A stretch of DNA of 64,000 bases, from positions 2,528,501-2,592,500 of the forward strand of contig CP058414.1 of the NCBI GenBank assembly GCA_013391845.1, read 5' to 3'. The stretch comes from Pseudoalteromonas shioyasakiensis (GTDB taxonomy: Bacteria; Pseudomonadota; Gammaproteobacteria; Enterobacterales; Alteromonadaceae). This document shows positions 10,209-20,200 of this stretch, piece by piece. Positions within the stretch are counted from its first letter, which is position 1. The number at the start of each line of letters is the position of its first letter. Both the position numbers and the translations under genes were made by a program. Below the pieces are notes generated by a model. That model had not been told where the DNA came from and searched no databases. It saw only the letters and a program-made list of their open reading frames with translations.

Positions 10209-10431
10209 GCGTAGCTCACCCTCACAAAAATTAACAACATTTTTACAAAACCAACCTTCAACCCACTGAATTTAAAGTGTTTAATGATTTTTACGTCTTA
10301 GTTAATAGTAATGAAACATTTTTGCTATATTTAAGAACCTAATTTGGTTACAGAAATGGATACTAAGCCATTTATCTCGCTTAAATAGCGACATGACGCA
10401 ATTATATTAGGAACAGACCTGCAACAATGAT

Positions 10432-10448
10432 AATTGGTCTTACCAATT
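10432..10448. promoter_or_regulatory. PdhR/FadR-type GntR-family palindrome
   Basis: AATTGGTCTTACCAATT is a perfect inverted repeat with 7-bp arms and a 3-bp spacer. It matches the ATTGGTnnnACCAAT consensus of PdhR, the pyruvate-responsive GntR regulator of enterobacteria. It lies in the middle of the 683-bp region between the receptor and the alpha-glucosidase gene. Binding is an inference from the motif alone. Confidence 0.5.
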
Positions 10449-10455
10449 GTGATGG

Positions 10456-10472
10456 TGCACCATTCTGGTGTA
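10456..10472. promoter_or_regulatory. NtrC-like palindrome
   Basis: TGCACCATTCTGGTGTA is a 17-bp inverted repeat with one mismatch, of the form TGCACCA-N3-TGGTGCA known from NtrC enhancers such as those of glnA. It begins 8 bp after the PdhR-like palindrome. A further TGCACCA half-site occurs at 10487-10493, inside a TCCAGCT/AGCTGGA hairpin (10474-10500). I see no sigma-54 promoter (GG-N10-GC) nearby, which weakens the NtrC reading. Confidence 0.35.
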
Positions 10473-10620
10473 ATCCAGCTATTTTATGCACCAAGCTGGA
10501 GTTTTCATTTGTTGATAAGAGAAGGAATATCTAATTGGTAAGTTTTATTAATTGATATTCGAGTTGTTTACTTTTAAATCAAGTTAATGAATTTTACTGA
10601 GCACATAGATGAATTTGGCG

Positions 10621-10634
10621 TGCATACGTATGCA
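10621..10634. promoter_or_regulatory. Putative MalR operator upstream of the alpha-glucosidase
   Basis: TGCATACGTATGCA is a perfect 14-bp palindrome, about 112 bp upstream of the GH13 gene start at 10746. It shares the CATACGTAT core with the sites at 3789 and 10195. Confidence 0.78.
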
Positions 10635-10745
10635 GAGTTTTTACAGTATCTCACCCTTCACGTATGCTTTTGACATTCCGGCAACATATTGCATTAACGG
10701 TTGCCTAACAGTTTACATACACTGAGTGTCACGATGGAGAAAAAC

Positions 10746-12371
10746 ATGGCTCAAAAGCAGTGGTATAAAGGTGCGGTTATTTATCAAGTTTACCCGCGCA
10801 GTTTCCAAGACACCAATGGCGATGGCATTGGTGATATCAAAGGTATCATTGATCGCATTGATTACATTAAAAGCCTAGGTGTTGATGCTATTTGGGTTTC
10901 ACCTTTCTTTAAATCGCCAATGAAAGACTTTGGTTATGACATCAGTGACTACCGTGATATCGACCCATTGTTTGGTAACCTTGATGATTTTGATGAACTC
11001 ATTGCACAAGCGCACCAACGTGATATTAAGATCATTATTGATCAGGTATTGAGCCATACCTCTGATCAACATCAATGGTTCCTTGATAGCCGTGAAGATA
11101 AAACTAACGACAAAGCTGATTGGTATGTATGGGCTGATGCAAAGCCTGATGGCACACAACCAAATAACTGGTTATCAATTTTTGGTGGCCCTGCATGGCA
11201 ATGGGAACCGCGTCGTGGTCAATATTACTTACATAACTTCTTTGCTGAGCAGCCAGATTTAAACTTCCATAACCCTGAAGTTCGTAAAGCAGTATTAGAT
11301 AATGTTGAGTTTTGGCTTAAGAAAGGCGTTGATGGTTTCCGCTTAGATGCAATCAACTTTTGCTATCACGATGCTCAATTACGTGATAATCCAGCTAAGC
11401 CACCAGAGAAGCGTCAAGGCCGAGGCTTTAGCGAAGACAACCCATATGCGTTCCAGTATCACTACTACAATAATACGCAACCTGAGAACCTTAGTTTTAT
11501 GCAGGACATCCGCGCCCTACTAAACAAGTACCCAGGCACAGTTGCTCTAGGTGAGATTTCATCAGAAGACTCACTAGCAACCATGGCTGAGTACACATCA
11601 GGTGGTGACAAACTTCATATGGGTTATAGCTTTGAGCTACTGACAAACGACTATAGCGCGGAATATATTCGTAATACAGTTAGCACTTTAGAGCAGCGCA
11701 TGACTGAAGGTTGGCCATGTTGGGCATTTAGCAACCACGACGTTGAACGTGTTGCTAGCCGTTGGAGTCAAGGTGAAAAAATTGAGCCTCAGCAATGTAA
11801 GATGCTAACAGCCCTACTTGCTTCATTACGTGGCAGCGTATGTATGTACCAAGGTGAAGAGCTTGGTTTAGGTGAAGCTGAAGTTGCATTTGAAGACTTA
11901 CAAGACCCATATGGCATCACATTCTGGCCAAACTTTAAAGGCCGTGACGGTTGTCGTACACCGATGCCTTGGGATGCAACGGATGCAGAGCAAGCTGGCT
12001 TCTCATCAGTAAAACCTTGGTTACCTGTGGGCGATGCGCACAAATCAGTTGCAGTAAATACGCAAGATCAAGATAAAGATTCGATTTTGAATGCCTACCG
12101 TGAATTTATGGCATGGCGTAAAGATAAAAACGTTCTCTTAGAAGGCGATATTGAATTTATAGATACGCAAGAGCCTGTGCTTGCTTTTTATCGAACGCTT
12201 AACGACACTAAAATGCTTTGTGCATTTAACTTGGCTGCGCAAAGTAGTGAACTGACAATCTCTGACTCTGTGTCTTCACAGCATACTGAGATCTCTCATC
12301 ACACAGCTGAATTAAACAATAATACAGTCACTCTGCCCGGGTTCGGTTGCTTTTACGCAACCCTGAATTAA
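10746..12371 (+). CDS. Cytoplasmic GH13 alpha-glucosidase (oligo-1,6-glucosidase type)
   Basis: 541 residues from ATG 10746, chosen because GGAG lies at 10735-10738; an in-frame upstream ATG at 10734 coincides with the ribosome-binding site. There is no signal peptide, so the enzyme is cytoplasmic. The sequence opens with WYKGAVIYQVYPRSFQD, typical of the GH13_23/31 alpha-glucosidases. Catalytic motifs are IIIDQVLSHTSDQH (I), GVDGFRLDAINF (II), VALGEISSED (III) and AFSNHDVERV (IV). It should split imported maltose, isomaltose or short dextrins to glucose. It diverges from the TonB receptor, has its own MalR palindrome and ends in an intrinsic terminator. Confidence 0.92.
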   Translation: MAQKQWYKGAVIYQVYPRSFQDTNGDGIGDIKGIIDRIDYIKSLGVDAIWVSPFFKSPMKDFGYDISDYRDIDPLFGNLDDFDELIAQAHQRDIKIIIDQVLSHTSDQHQWFLDSREDKTNDKADWYVWADAKPDGTQPNNWLSIFGGPAWQWEPRRGQYYLHNFFAEQPDLNFHNPEVRKAVLDNVEFWLKKGVDGFRLDAINFCYHDAQLRDNPAKPPEKRQGRGFSEDNPYAFQYHYYNNTQPENLSFMQDIRALLNKYPGTVALGEISSEDSLATMAEYTSGGDKLHMGYSFELLTNDYSAEYIRNTVSTLEQRMTEGWPCWAFSNHDVERVASRWSQGEKIEPQQCKMLTALLASLRGSVCMYQGEELGLGEAEVAFEDLQDPYGITFWPNFKGRDGCRTPMPWDATDAEQAGFSSVKPWLPVGDAHKSVAVNTQDQDKDSILNAYREFMAWRKDKNVLLEGDIEFIDTQEPVLAFYRTLNDTKMLCAFNLAAQSSELTISDSVSSQHTEISHHTAELNNNTVTLPGFGCFYATLN

Positions 12372-12391
12372 GAATCAGTTGTTAAAAACCA

Positions 12392-12416
12392 AGCCCTGCT
12401 ATTGCAGGGCTTTTTT
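12392..12416 (+). terminator. Intrinsic terminator of the alpha-glucosidase gene
   Basis: AGCCCTGC (12392-12399) pairs with GCAGGGCT (12404-12411) over a 4-nt loop and runs into a T tract ending at 12416. Confidence 0.9.
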
Positions 12417-12430
12417 ATGGAAGATTGCTA

Positions 12431-12979
12431 TTAATGGTTCATGGTTTTACTATTTATGTAATCCGTTAGCGCAAATAACACCCCCGACACCACAAAAGTA
12501 ACATGAATTAACACCTTCCAGAGTAACTCATCTGTGGAATGATTGTTTGAGCTGATAAACACTTTTAAAAGCTCGACAGCCGAAATAGCAACAATTGCAC
12601 TGATCAATTTCATCTTAAGACCCGAGAAACCAACCTTACCCATCCAAACAGGTCGATCTTCGTGATTTTCTATATTTAACTTTGAAACAAAGTTTTCGTA
12701 ACCACTGAAAATGATAATAAGCAAAAGCCCTGCTAGTAGCGCAGTGTCAACTAAGGTCAAAATGCCCACCAAAAGCTCTTGGTTTGACGCAGTGAACGTA
12801 TTTAAGGCCATACTGTATAAGTATTTAAAGAACTTTAGCAGCAGTAATACCACAGCGACTAATAAGCCAATAAAGAATGGCGCTAATAACCAACGCGAGC
12901 GAAAAATAAAACTCTCAACAACGTGTTCTAGCTTGCTTGGTACTTTCTTTATTTTTGGATGAGTCACTTGTTCAGACAT
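12431..12979 (-). CDS. YqhA/UPF0114-family inner-membrane protein
   Basis: 182 residues with about four hydrophobic segments (around 32-55, 68-90, 115-137 and 148-172). The N-terminal motif LEHVVESFIFRSRWLLAPF is characteristic of the UPF0114 (YqhA) family, whose function is unknown. The gene stands alone: it converges on the alpha-glucosidase gene with a 59-bp gap, and nothing on its strand lies directly upstream. The family call is from recalled similarity; I infer no function. Confidence 0.75.
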   Translation of the reverse strand: MSEQVTHPKIKKVPSKLEHVVESFIFRSRWLLAPFFIGLLVAVVLLLLKFFKYLYSMALNTFTASNQELLVGILTLVDTALLAGLLLIIIFSGYENFVSKLNIENHEDRPVWMGKVGFSGLKMKLISAIVAISAVELLKVFISSNNHSTDELLWKVLIHVTFVVSGVLFALTDYINSKTMNH

Positions 12980-13219
12980 AACTTAATTCACTTTTCTTTT
13001 TAAAATTAGCGCGATAATACGTGTATTAGCTTCACCATTGCTAGCCTTAGAGGTAAAAATAGTGGTTATTTTTTGCTTATCTTTACGATAAAAAAATTTC
13101 GTTATCTTTTTTTGAAATTTAGTTTATAAATTCACTCAAGCAAAGTGAGATACACATTGCGCACCATTACTGTGCAATTGAGCCGGTAATAATTACTTTT
13201 GTTGATTAGGAATAATTAA

Positions 13220-13462
13220 ATGAAAAAAGCATTGCTAGCACTAATTTTGGCACCTGTTTTAAGCGTGTCAGCAACGAATGCAATCGCTAATGAAGCACCA
13301 GAAGCATCAGCTGAAATGATCAAAGAATACACCGAAATGTGTTTAAACTGGGCAAAAGATGATGACATCAGCAACGAAGAATTAAAGCCATACGTATTAA
13401 AGTGTGTGAACGATGAGCTTGAAGCTGAAGGCTATAAAAAAGTAAAAGACGTACAAATCTAA
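13220..13462 (+). CDS. Small secreted protein of unknown function
   Basis: 80 residues with a clear Sec signal peptide (MKKALLALILAPVLSVSATNAIA, cleavage about 23/24). A short acidic mature domain of about 57 residues follows, containing two cysteines (CLNWAKDDD and VLKC) that could form a disulfide in the periplasm. A good ribosome-binding site (TTAGGA) precedes ATG 13220, and a strong terminator follows 24 bp after the stop, so it is a single-gene unit. I do not recognise a family. Confidence 0.75.
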   Translation: MKKALLALILAPVLSVSATNAIANEAPEASAEMIKEYTEMCLNWAKDDDISNEELKPYVLKCVNDELEAEGYKKVKDVQI

Positions 13463-13485
13463 TTTTACGCCAGCTTAGAATATGG

Positions 13486-13524
13486 AAAACCGGAATGACA
13501 CAAAGATGTGCGCTCCGGTTTTTT
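13486..13524. terminator. Bidirectional intrinsic terminator
   Basis: AAAACCGGA (13486-13494) pairs with TCCGGTTTT (13514-13522), followed by further T. It sits between the convergent small secreted protein gene and the YrhK-like gene and should serve both. Confidence 0.85.
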
Positions 13525-13528
13525 GTTA

Positions 13529-13714
13529 TTAATTGCTGTAATAATCAGCGAATGCACTTAATAAAAATAATGACGAACCTATCATGAATAACACCACCCC
13601 CAATGTGGCATATTCTATAAATGCAGGTAAAAATAAGGTACTACCAAAGAAAAAGGCGCATGCTGATAATATATTTACCAACGCATTAACCCTAGGTGCG
13701 AGTGTAAACTTCAT
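13529..13714 (-). CDS. Small two-helix membrane protein (YrhK-like)
   Basis: 61 residues with two hydrophobic helices (about 11-31 and 35-55) separated by a short loop (PAFIEYATL). The pattern resembles the YrhK domain, a short membrane domain of unknown function. Its start lies 9 bp after the stop of the AhpD-like gene, so the two are probably co-transcribed leftward and share the terminator at 13486-13524. Confidence 0.6.
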   Translation of the reverse strand: MKFTLAPRVNALVNILSACAFFFGSTLFLPAFIEYATLGVVLFMIGSSLFLLSAFADYYSN

Positions 13715-13723
13715 AATTATTCT

Positions 13724-14179
13724 CTACTCCGTTAACTCAGGGATAAAGTGAAACGCTTTAACGATACGGTTCCAACTATTAATCTCTAACACAATTGCCG
13801 TCAGTGCCACGACATCTTTTTCAGTAAATATTAAAGACACTTGGTTGTACACATTGTCTTCAACATGCTTATCAATGACATTTGTTAATGCTTCTGCCCA
13901 GGCTAATGCTGAAACTTCTTCCTCTGAGAACACTGGAACTTCACGCCAAGCAGCCAATACATCTAATCGTTGCTGATGCTCTCCATGGCGTCTTAACTCT
14001 GCTGAGTGCATATGCTGACAAAATCCACAGCCATTTATTTGCGACACTCTGAGTCTTACTAGATCTACAATCCTACTAGTTATTTTTGAATCTTCTGGTA
14101 GTGTGCTCAGTCCAGTTAAATGTTCAACAAGTCCTGGGTTAAGTGAATATACCTGCTGTTGGGATAAACGAGTTTGCAT
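13724..14179 (-). CDS. Carboxymuconolactone decarboxylase/AhpD-like protein
   Basis: 151 residues. The AhpD-core motif is visible around residues 44-62: RLRVSQINGCGFCQHMHSAE, with the redox CxxC pair and downstream His. This family acts as alkylhydroperoxidase-like thiol peroxidases or related small-molecule enzymes; many members, like this one, keep the motif without a known substrate. It is the first gene of a two-gene unit with the YrhK-like protein. The family is well supported, the specific role is not. Confidence 0.85.
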   Translation of the reverse strand: MQTRLSQQQVYSLNPGLVEHLTGLSTLPEDSKITSRIVDLVRLRVSQINGCGFCQHMHSAELRRHGEHQQRLDVLAAWREVPVFSEEEVSALAWAEALTNVIDKHVEDNVYNQVSLIFTEKDVVALTAIVLEINSWNRIVKAFHFIPELTE

Positions 14180-14273
14180 TATAAATCTCCTATCTTAATA
14201 ATGGAGACAGAATAGCAACTGATTAAAAGCAAAGATTGGTAAAAAACGACATTAGCAAATGTCATAAAAGCAC

Positions 14274-14305
14274 AAAAAAAAGGATTGCAACTGCAATCCC
14301 TTTTT
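14274..14305 (-). terminator. Intrinsic terminator of topA
   Basis: GGATTGC (14282-14288) pairs with GCAATCC (14293-14299) around AACT. An A tract at 14274-14281 forms the U tract on the minus strand just after the topA stop at 14327. T residues on the other side make it potentially bidirectional. Confidence 0.85.
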
Positions 14306-14326
14306 ATGATCTAAATAGATGTAAAC

Positions 14327-16984
14327 TTACTTTTTAGTCGCCGCTTTTTTCTTAGGCGCTTTCTTTTTACTCTCTTCTACCCATTTTCCATTTTGGTAGT
14401 GAGCAGTCCAGCCTGTGGCTTTGCCATCTACTTCACTCATTACATACTGCTCTTTATTTTTACGGCTGTAACGTACAATTGAAGGATTGCCATCAGGGTC
14501 TTGTGCCGGCGCATCGGCAAGATAGTAAAACTTTTCAGAAATGCGGTCTCTGAAGCGTTTTAACTCTTCAACTTTAGGCGCACGCGTTTCACGTGATTTA
14601 GGGAAGGTATTTGCAGCTAAGAAAATACCCGATGCACCATCACGCAGTACAAAATAAGCTTCTGATTTTTCACACTCTAGCTCAGGTAAATGAACTGGAT
14701 CTTCCTTCGGCGGTGCAGCTTCACCATTTTTAAGTAACTTACGAGTATTTTTACACTCTTCATTACTACAGCCAAAGTACTTACCAAAACGACCTGATTT
14801 TAACTGCATATCTGAACCACATTTATCACATTCAATAATGGGGCCGTCGTAACCTTTAATTTTAAAGGTACCTTGTTCAACGATATATCCTTTACACGCA
14901 GGGTTGTTACCACATACATGTAATTTGCGTGTTTCATCGATTAAGTATGAATCCATTGCCGTTTCACAGATTGGACAACGCTTCATTTGCATCAGTGATT
15001 CTGTTTCGACGTCTTCAACATCTGCAGCAATTGCTTCATCGCCTGGCACCAAGTTCATAGTTGTTGTGCAACGCTCTTTTGGTGGCAGGTTGTAACCCGT
15101 ACAGCCTAAGAACACACCGGTTGATGCAGTTCGGATACCCATCTTGCGACCACAGGTTGGACAATCGATGTCGGTTTCAACCATTTGATTTTGGCGCATA
15201 CCGCCGTGCTCTTCATCACCTGAGGCAACTTCAAGCTGGGTTGAAAAATCCGCATAAAACTTATCTAGTACTTGTGTCCAGACACGTTCACCTTCTGCGA
15301 TATCATCCAGACGACCTTCCATCTTAGCGGTAAAATCAAAGTTCATTAGATCTTCGAAGTTTTCAACTAACCGGTCCGTAACAATCTCACCCATTTTTTC
15401 AGCGAAGAAACGACGGTTCTCAACACGCACATAACCACGGTCTTGAATTGTTGAGATGATAGATGCATACGTTGAAGGACGACCGATACCACGCTTTTCT
15501 AATTCTTTAACTAAGCTTGCTTCACTAAAGCGTGCTGGTGGCTTTGTAAAATGTTGTTTAGGGTCTAACTCTACTAGCGTGAGTACATCACCTTCTTTAA
15601 CTGCAGGCAGTGACTGATCTTCTTCGTTTTTCTTACGAACAGCTGGCTGAACTTTTGTCCAACCGTCAAAGCGAAGCACACGGCCTTTTGCTTTTAATTG
15701 ATAATCACCCGCGCCAACCGTTAAAGTTGTTAAATCGTATTCTGCAGGGACCATTTGGCAAGCAACAAACTGACGCCAAATTAGTTCATATAACTTTTTA
15801 GCATCGGCCTCAACACCATCTAAATGACCAGATAACACAGTGACACTCGAAGGACGAATCGCTTCGTGAGCCTCTTGTGCATTGCCTTTAGAACTATAGC
15901 TGATAGGTGCTTTAGGTAAATACTTTTCACCAAATTGCTCAGTCACGTAATCACGACACATTTCAACGGCATCTTTCGATAAGTTAGTTGAGTCGGTACG
16001 CATGTAAGTAATGTGGCCAGCTTCATACAAGCGTTGAGCCAACATCATCGTCTTCTTAACACCATAACCTAGGCGCGTACTTGCTGCCTGTTGCATGGTT
16101 GAAGTAATAAATGGTGCACTCGGTTTACTCTTGCTTGGCTTTTCTTCAACACTAATGACCTTGTAGTCAGCTTTTTCAAGTTGACTAACGGCAGACATCG
16201 CCTGCTCTTCATTAACTGGCTTAAAAGGCTTGTCAGCGTGTTTGGTAACTTCTAACCTTAAAGCTGCTTCAGTATTTTTTACATCAGCGTGGACATCCCA
16301 AAACTCTTCAGGAATGAATGCTTTAATCTCACGTTCGCGTTCAACGAGTAGACGCACCGCGACAGATTGAACACGACCAGCTGATAAGCCACGAGCAACT
16401 TTTGCCCATAATAGCGGCGACACCATAAAACCTACAACACGGTCAAGGAAACGACGTGCTTGCTGCGCATACACCATATCAGTGTTTAGTTCGCCCGGTG
16501 TTTCGAATGCCTGTTGAATAGCATTTTTCGTAATTTCGTTAAAAACAACTCGCTTATATTTTTCAGGCTCGCCACCAATAATCTGTTCGAGGTGCCATGC
16601 AATGGCTTCCCCTTCTCTATCCAAATCGGTTGCGAGATAGATTTTATCTGCATTTTCAGCAAGTTTTTTTAATTCTTGAACAACTTTCTCTTTGCCTGGC
16701 AAGACTTCGTAATGTGGCTCCCAGCCTTTTTCAGGATCAATACCCATGCGGGCAACAAGATTTTTATAATCGCGTTGCTTTTTGTAGGCAGCTTTTTCTT
16801 CTGGTGACATTTTTCGAACTTCAGCAGGCGTTTTCGTCGCTGCAGTTTTCGTTTTGCCTGAACCTGAAGTTGGTAGATCACGCACATGCCCAACACTGGA
16901 CTTTACGATGAAATCGTTACCTAAGTATTTATTAATTGTTTTTGCCTTTGCTGGAGACTCTACAATTACAAGTGATTTGCCCAT
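14327..16984 (-). CDS. topA: DNA topoisomerase I
   Basis: 885 residues, close to the 865 of the Escherichia coli enzyme. It relaxes negatively supercoiled DNA. The Toprim domain is at the N-terminus ([19 protein letters not shown], then [14 protein letters not shown] at 118-131 with the metal-binding acidic residues). The catalytic tyrosine is Tyr327 in [14 protein letters not shown]. The C-terminal part carries Cys4 zinc modules (CPTCGRKM..., CPICETAM..., CDKCGSDM...), then a basic tail ([13 protein letters not shown]). The gene stands alone with its own terminator and a 308-bp upstream gap. Confidence 0.98.
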   Translation of the reverse strand: MGKSLVIVESPAKAKTINKYLGNDFIVKSSVGHVRDLPTSGSGKTKTAATKTPAEVRKMSPEEKAAYKKQRDYKNLVARMGIDPEKGWEPHYEVLPGKEKVVQELKKLAENADKIYLATDLDREGEAIAWHLEQIIGGEPEKYKRVVFNEITKNAIQQAFETPGELNTDMVYAQQARRFLDRVVGFMVSPLLWAKVARGLSAGRVQSVAVRLLVEREREIKAFIPEEFWDVHADVKNTEAALRLEVTKHADKPFKPVNEEQAMSAVSQLEKADYKVISVEEKPSKSKPSAPFITSTMQQAASTRLGYGVKKTMMLAQRLYEAGHITYMRTDSTNLSKDAVEMCRDYVTEQFGEKYLPKAPISYSSKGNAQEAHEAIRPSSVTVLSGHLDGVEADAKKLYELIWRQFVACQMVPAEYDLTTLTVGAGDYQLKAKGRVLRFDGWTKVQPAVRKKNEEDQSLPAVKEGDVLTLVELDPKQHFTKPPARFSEASLVKELEKRGIGRPSTYASIISTIQDRGYVRVENRRFFAEKMGEIVTDRLVENFEDLMNFDFTAKMEGRLDDIAEGERVWTQVLDKFYADFSTQLEVASGDEEHGGMRQNQMVETDIDCPTCGRKMGIRTASTGVFLGCTGYNLPPKERCTTTMNLVPGDEAIAADVEDVETESLMQMKRCPICETAMDSYLIDETRKLHVCGNNPACKGYIVEQGTFKIKGYDGPIIECDKCGSDMQLKSGRFGKYFGCSNEECKNTRKLLKNGEAAPPKEDPVHLPELECEKSEAYFVLRDGASGIFLAANTFPKSRETRAPKVEELKRFRDRISEKFYYLADAPAQDPDGNPSIVRYSRKNKEQYVMSEVDGKATGWTAHYQNGKWVEESKKKAPKKKAATKK

Positions 16985-17292
16985 AGCTGCCTATTTCTGA
17001 CCGAATATTTTAAAAGTTTTTTGCCCTTATAAATGTATATCCATCACATTAAACAAATAAGTATGATTTTTTAACATTGGAGCACGAATATTTATAGGTA
17101 TATCTACAAACACCAATTGTTACAAGCTTTTAATCGAAACTTTTCTTCATTGACTGAATAATTAAACAATTTTTGTTGCTAATTTAGTCAATGTGGCGTT
17201 TTGCGGTAATTTCAAGGGGAATATATAGAACAGCAACAAAAATGCCAACCTTCTGGTTGGCATTTTTTTAAATTTAAACAAATAACTACTTA
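16985..17292. other. Intergenic region: topA promoter side and a terminator
   Basis: AT-rich stretch upstream of topA. Apart from the hairpin at 17237-17270 I see no gene, RNA or convincing repeat here. Confidence 0.5.
17237..17270. terminator. Intrinsic terminator of the Ig-repeat lipoprotein gene
   Basis: AATGCCAACC (17241-17250) pairs with GGTTGGCATT (17255-17264) over a 4-nt loop. It is flanked by A residues on the left and T residues on the right, so it can act on either strand; the minus-strand gene ends at 17293. Confidence 0.88.
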
Positions 17293-20200
17293 TTAGCCAT
17301 CATCAGTAATTGCAATTCGAGCAGTTGAAATGTTGCCTTTTCCAGTTGTAAATTCAACAGTTAAAAAGCCTTCAGTTTTACCATTTCTTTCTGACTCTCG
17401 ACTTATTGATAAAACTTCTCCAAACGCTGCTGTCGCAGCTGAATTTCGAAGCTCAAAGCCATCAGTGCCGCTGTATTCTCCATTATCTGCAGTTACTGAA
17501 ACACTGGTCCCTGCAGGCATTGGATTATTAAAAATATCAGAGTAATAAACTGCAAAAGTTAATGCGGCTAATTCAGTACCAGAATCAGCAGTTGTAATGT
17601 TTATATTTCTCACATCACAATAATTAGTATCAGCTGTTTCCTCTAAATCGAGAACAAACGCACCTTTTACATCAGCTGCAGGAAAACGTCGGATTGGATT
17701 ACATTCCTCAATATCCCTAGCAAGTTGCATTGCATTATCTGTGAAAACTGTAGGATCATCTTCAGTTGTTTCAGCAAGAGCATCAGCAAATCGGCTACGC
17801 AGCTCATTTTTTGTAACTACAAATCGACTGTACGCAGTACTACCAGACATAATAATTTCAAAAGAATCTCGAATATCAACTAATTCTTTAGTACATAGGC
17901 TTTCAAAAGTATCACCATCTGTTGGCGTTGTTGCCTCTGACTTACATACTAAACCATTATATTTTCCATCCGCTAGTGTATGCATGCCATTAAGGTCAAT
18001 ATCCCAGCTTTCTTCGAAGAGTCCGGCATTCGTATTTTCTGGACTACACGGATCATCAGTAGCACCTTCTTGACAATTTTCAGCAGCCTTTGTCACTGAT
18101 GCAGTAACTGGGTCGTAAATTGCTGCTAAACCATCATAAAAACCATTTTCATTATGATCGATAAATGCTTCTGTCAGGTCATAGCCACTGTAATATTCGT
18201 TGGTGTCAAAACGGCCGTTACCATTAATGTCGATGAATGACTCTTGACCTTTTGCTGTGACAAGTACTGTGGCACGGCCTCCTAGCGGTACGCCATTTTC
18301 ATTGAATGCAGCGTTTAAAATACCTGCCATACAAGGCGCTGCGGCTCCAAAGTAAAGGTCACAGTTAATTGCATCAGTTTTTGGATTAATGCTGTTGATT
18401 CTGTTACCCCACTTAGCTTCTGTAAATGGTTTTGGATTTTGTGAACGCCACTGGGCAACACATTGTCCATCAACTGTATTACACTCAAGCTGAGGGTTAA
18501 ACTCTGTGCCATCAATTGTTCCTATAGCACCACCTTCTGTTGTTAAATATACAGATGTGCCATCAGGTACAGGATTATTAAAATGATCTGCAAGATAAAC
18601 GTTAATTTCCTCAAGAACACCGTTATAATTTAATGCTTCGACATTAAAGTTTGTTGGGGCAGCCGTAAAACTATTACCATCAGGTAAACCTGAACTAATT
18701 GAAACAAGATCAGATACGGTTGTTATTTGCTCATCTAATGAAACTAAAGAAAGCTGACCTGTTGGACATGAAACATTGTTATCTCGCTCAGATTCATCAA
18801 GAAGGCATTCATCATAAAGCTCTTTCCAACAAGTTACATTATCGTTTTGGTTTTCAGGAATCAGTTCATCTGGTATATAGCACGCTTGTACGCGAACAGC
18901 TTGAGGTACAAAGCCTGAATTAACTTGAATTCTTGCTAAGCCCTCTGAATCTGTAGAAACACTTGCATGCGAATAACCTGTCGCATCTGTTACTTCAGAA
19001 AGTGAAATGCCACCATTAGTCGAGCTCAAACGAAAATCTAATCGCTTTTGTTTTGCCGTATTACCAATTTCGTCAGTTAACTTAAATGTAAGTTGACTAA
19101 TTTCTTTGCGAGATACACCACCAGTCCCTTTTAGTGCAATTACATTCTCGGTAGCTTCAACAAACTCAATCGAACTTACAGCTGCGGCCGATACTGGCAC
19201 ATTCACTGAAACAACTTTTGGTGTTCCCCCGGTAAGGACTGTTGCTGTGACCGTATCACCTTGTGTTGTGTTACAGCCGTTACTTCTATATGTTGCAGTT
19301 GCAATACCGCTAATACTCGTTGCGGTGTCATCCATAACAGCGAGGTCAGATTCAACGCAACCAGATGTAAACTCAACATCTAATGGCGTTACAAACAGCT
19401 CACCGTCAGCATCATAAATACTAACTGTAATAACCGTTGTTGCACCCGCTGCAAGTGGCACAAATTCGTCATCAATTACATTACCGGCGTCATCTACCTT
19501 GTTATATAAGCCATTTGAAATTTCTACACTTAACTCAGCAGTTGCAATTTCGAATGCTTTCGATGCAGTCACCGATTTAGCAGATACAGATACTTCACCT
19601 GCACCACTATTTGCGCCAGGTTGTAGTTTTAAAATTGCAAAACCAAAGTTGTCAGTAAGCGCTTTTCCTGATTCTGGTAATAAAGCGCCAAGATCAGTCG
19701 AAAGCTCAGCGATAATACCGTCGATACCATCACCCGAACTTGTATCAGTCACTTTTACCATAACGTCGATGAGTTCGTCAGATGAAAACTGATTTACGAC
19801 GCTACACCCTGAAGCTAGGTAAGTTGTTTCAAGTGATGTTGTATTACGATTAGCCTCCCAGTTAGTTGCGCACCCTTGTAACAGCTTGATATCAAGTTCC
19901 GCTTCGGCACTTTCAACAGGGGCATCATCACCATTTGAAATAAAGCCTGCAATTTTAGTGATTGTGTTACCGCTTTCATCCGTGTATGTAGCAACTACTT
20001 GACCAGCCCCTTTAAAATCACCACTACTTAACGTTACTGAAGCTTCACCATTTGCATCAGTTAATGCAGTGCCTAATACAGGAGTGATTTTGCCTGTATA
20101 ATTTGTTGTAAAAGAAATTAGCTGCCCCTGTAAAGGCTGTTCTTCTTCTAATAAGGTTGCAGTAACTGTCCCTTTATTATCTTTGCTAACAGGGTTTCCT

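Noticed and set aside
10621..10640. Sigma-54 promoter (TTGGCGTGCATACG) to pair with the NtrC-like site
   Set aside because: GG and GC are not 10 bp apart; the sequence is better explained by the MalR palindrome.
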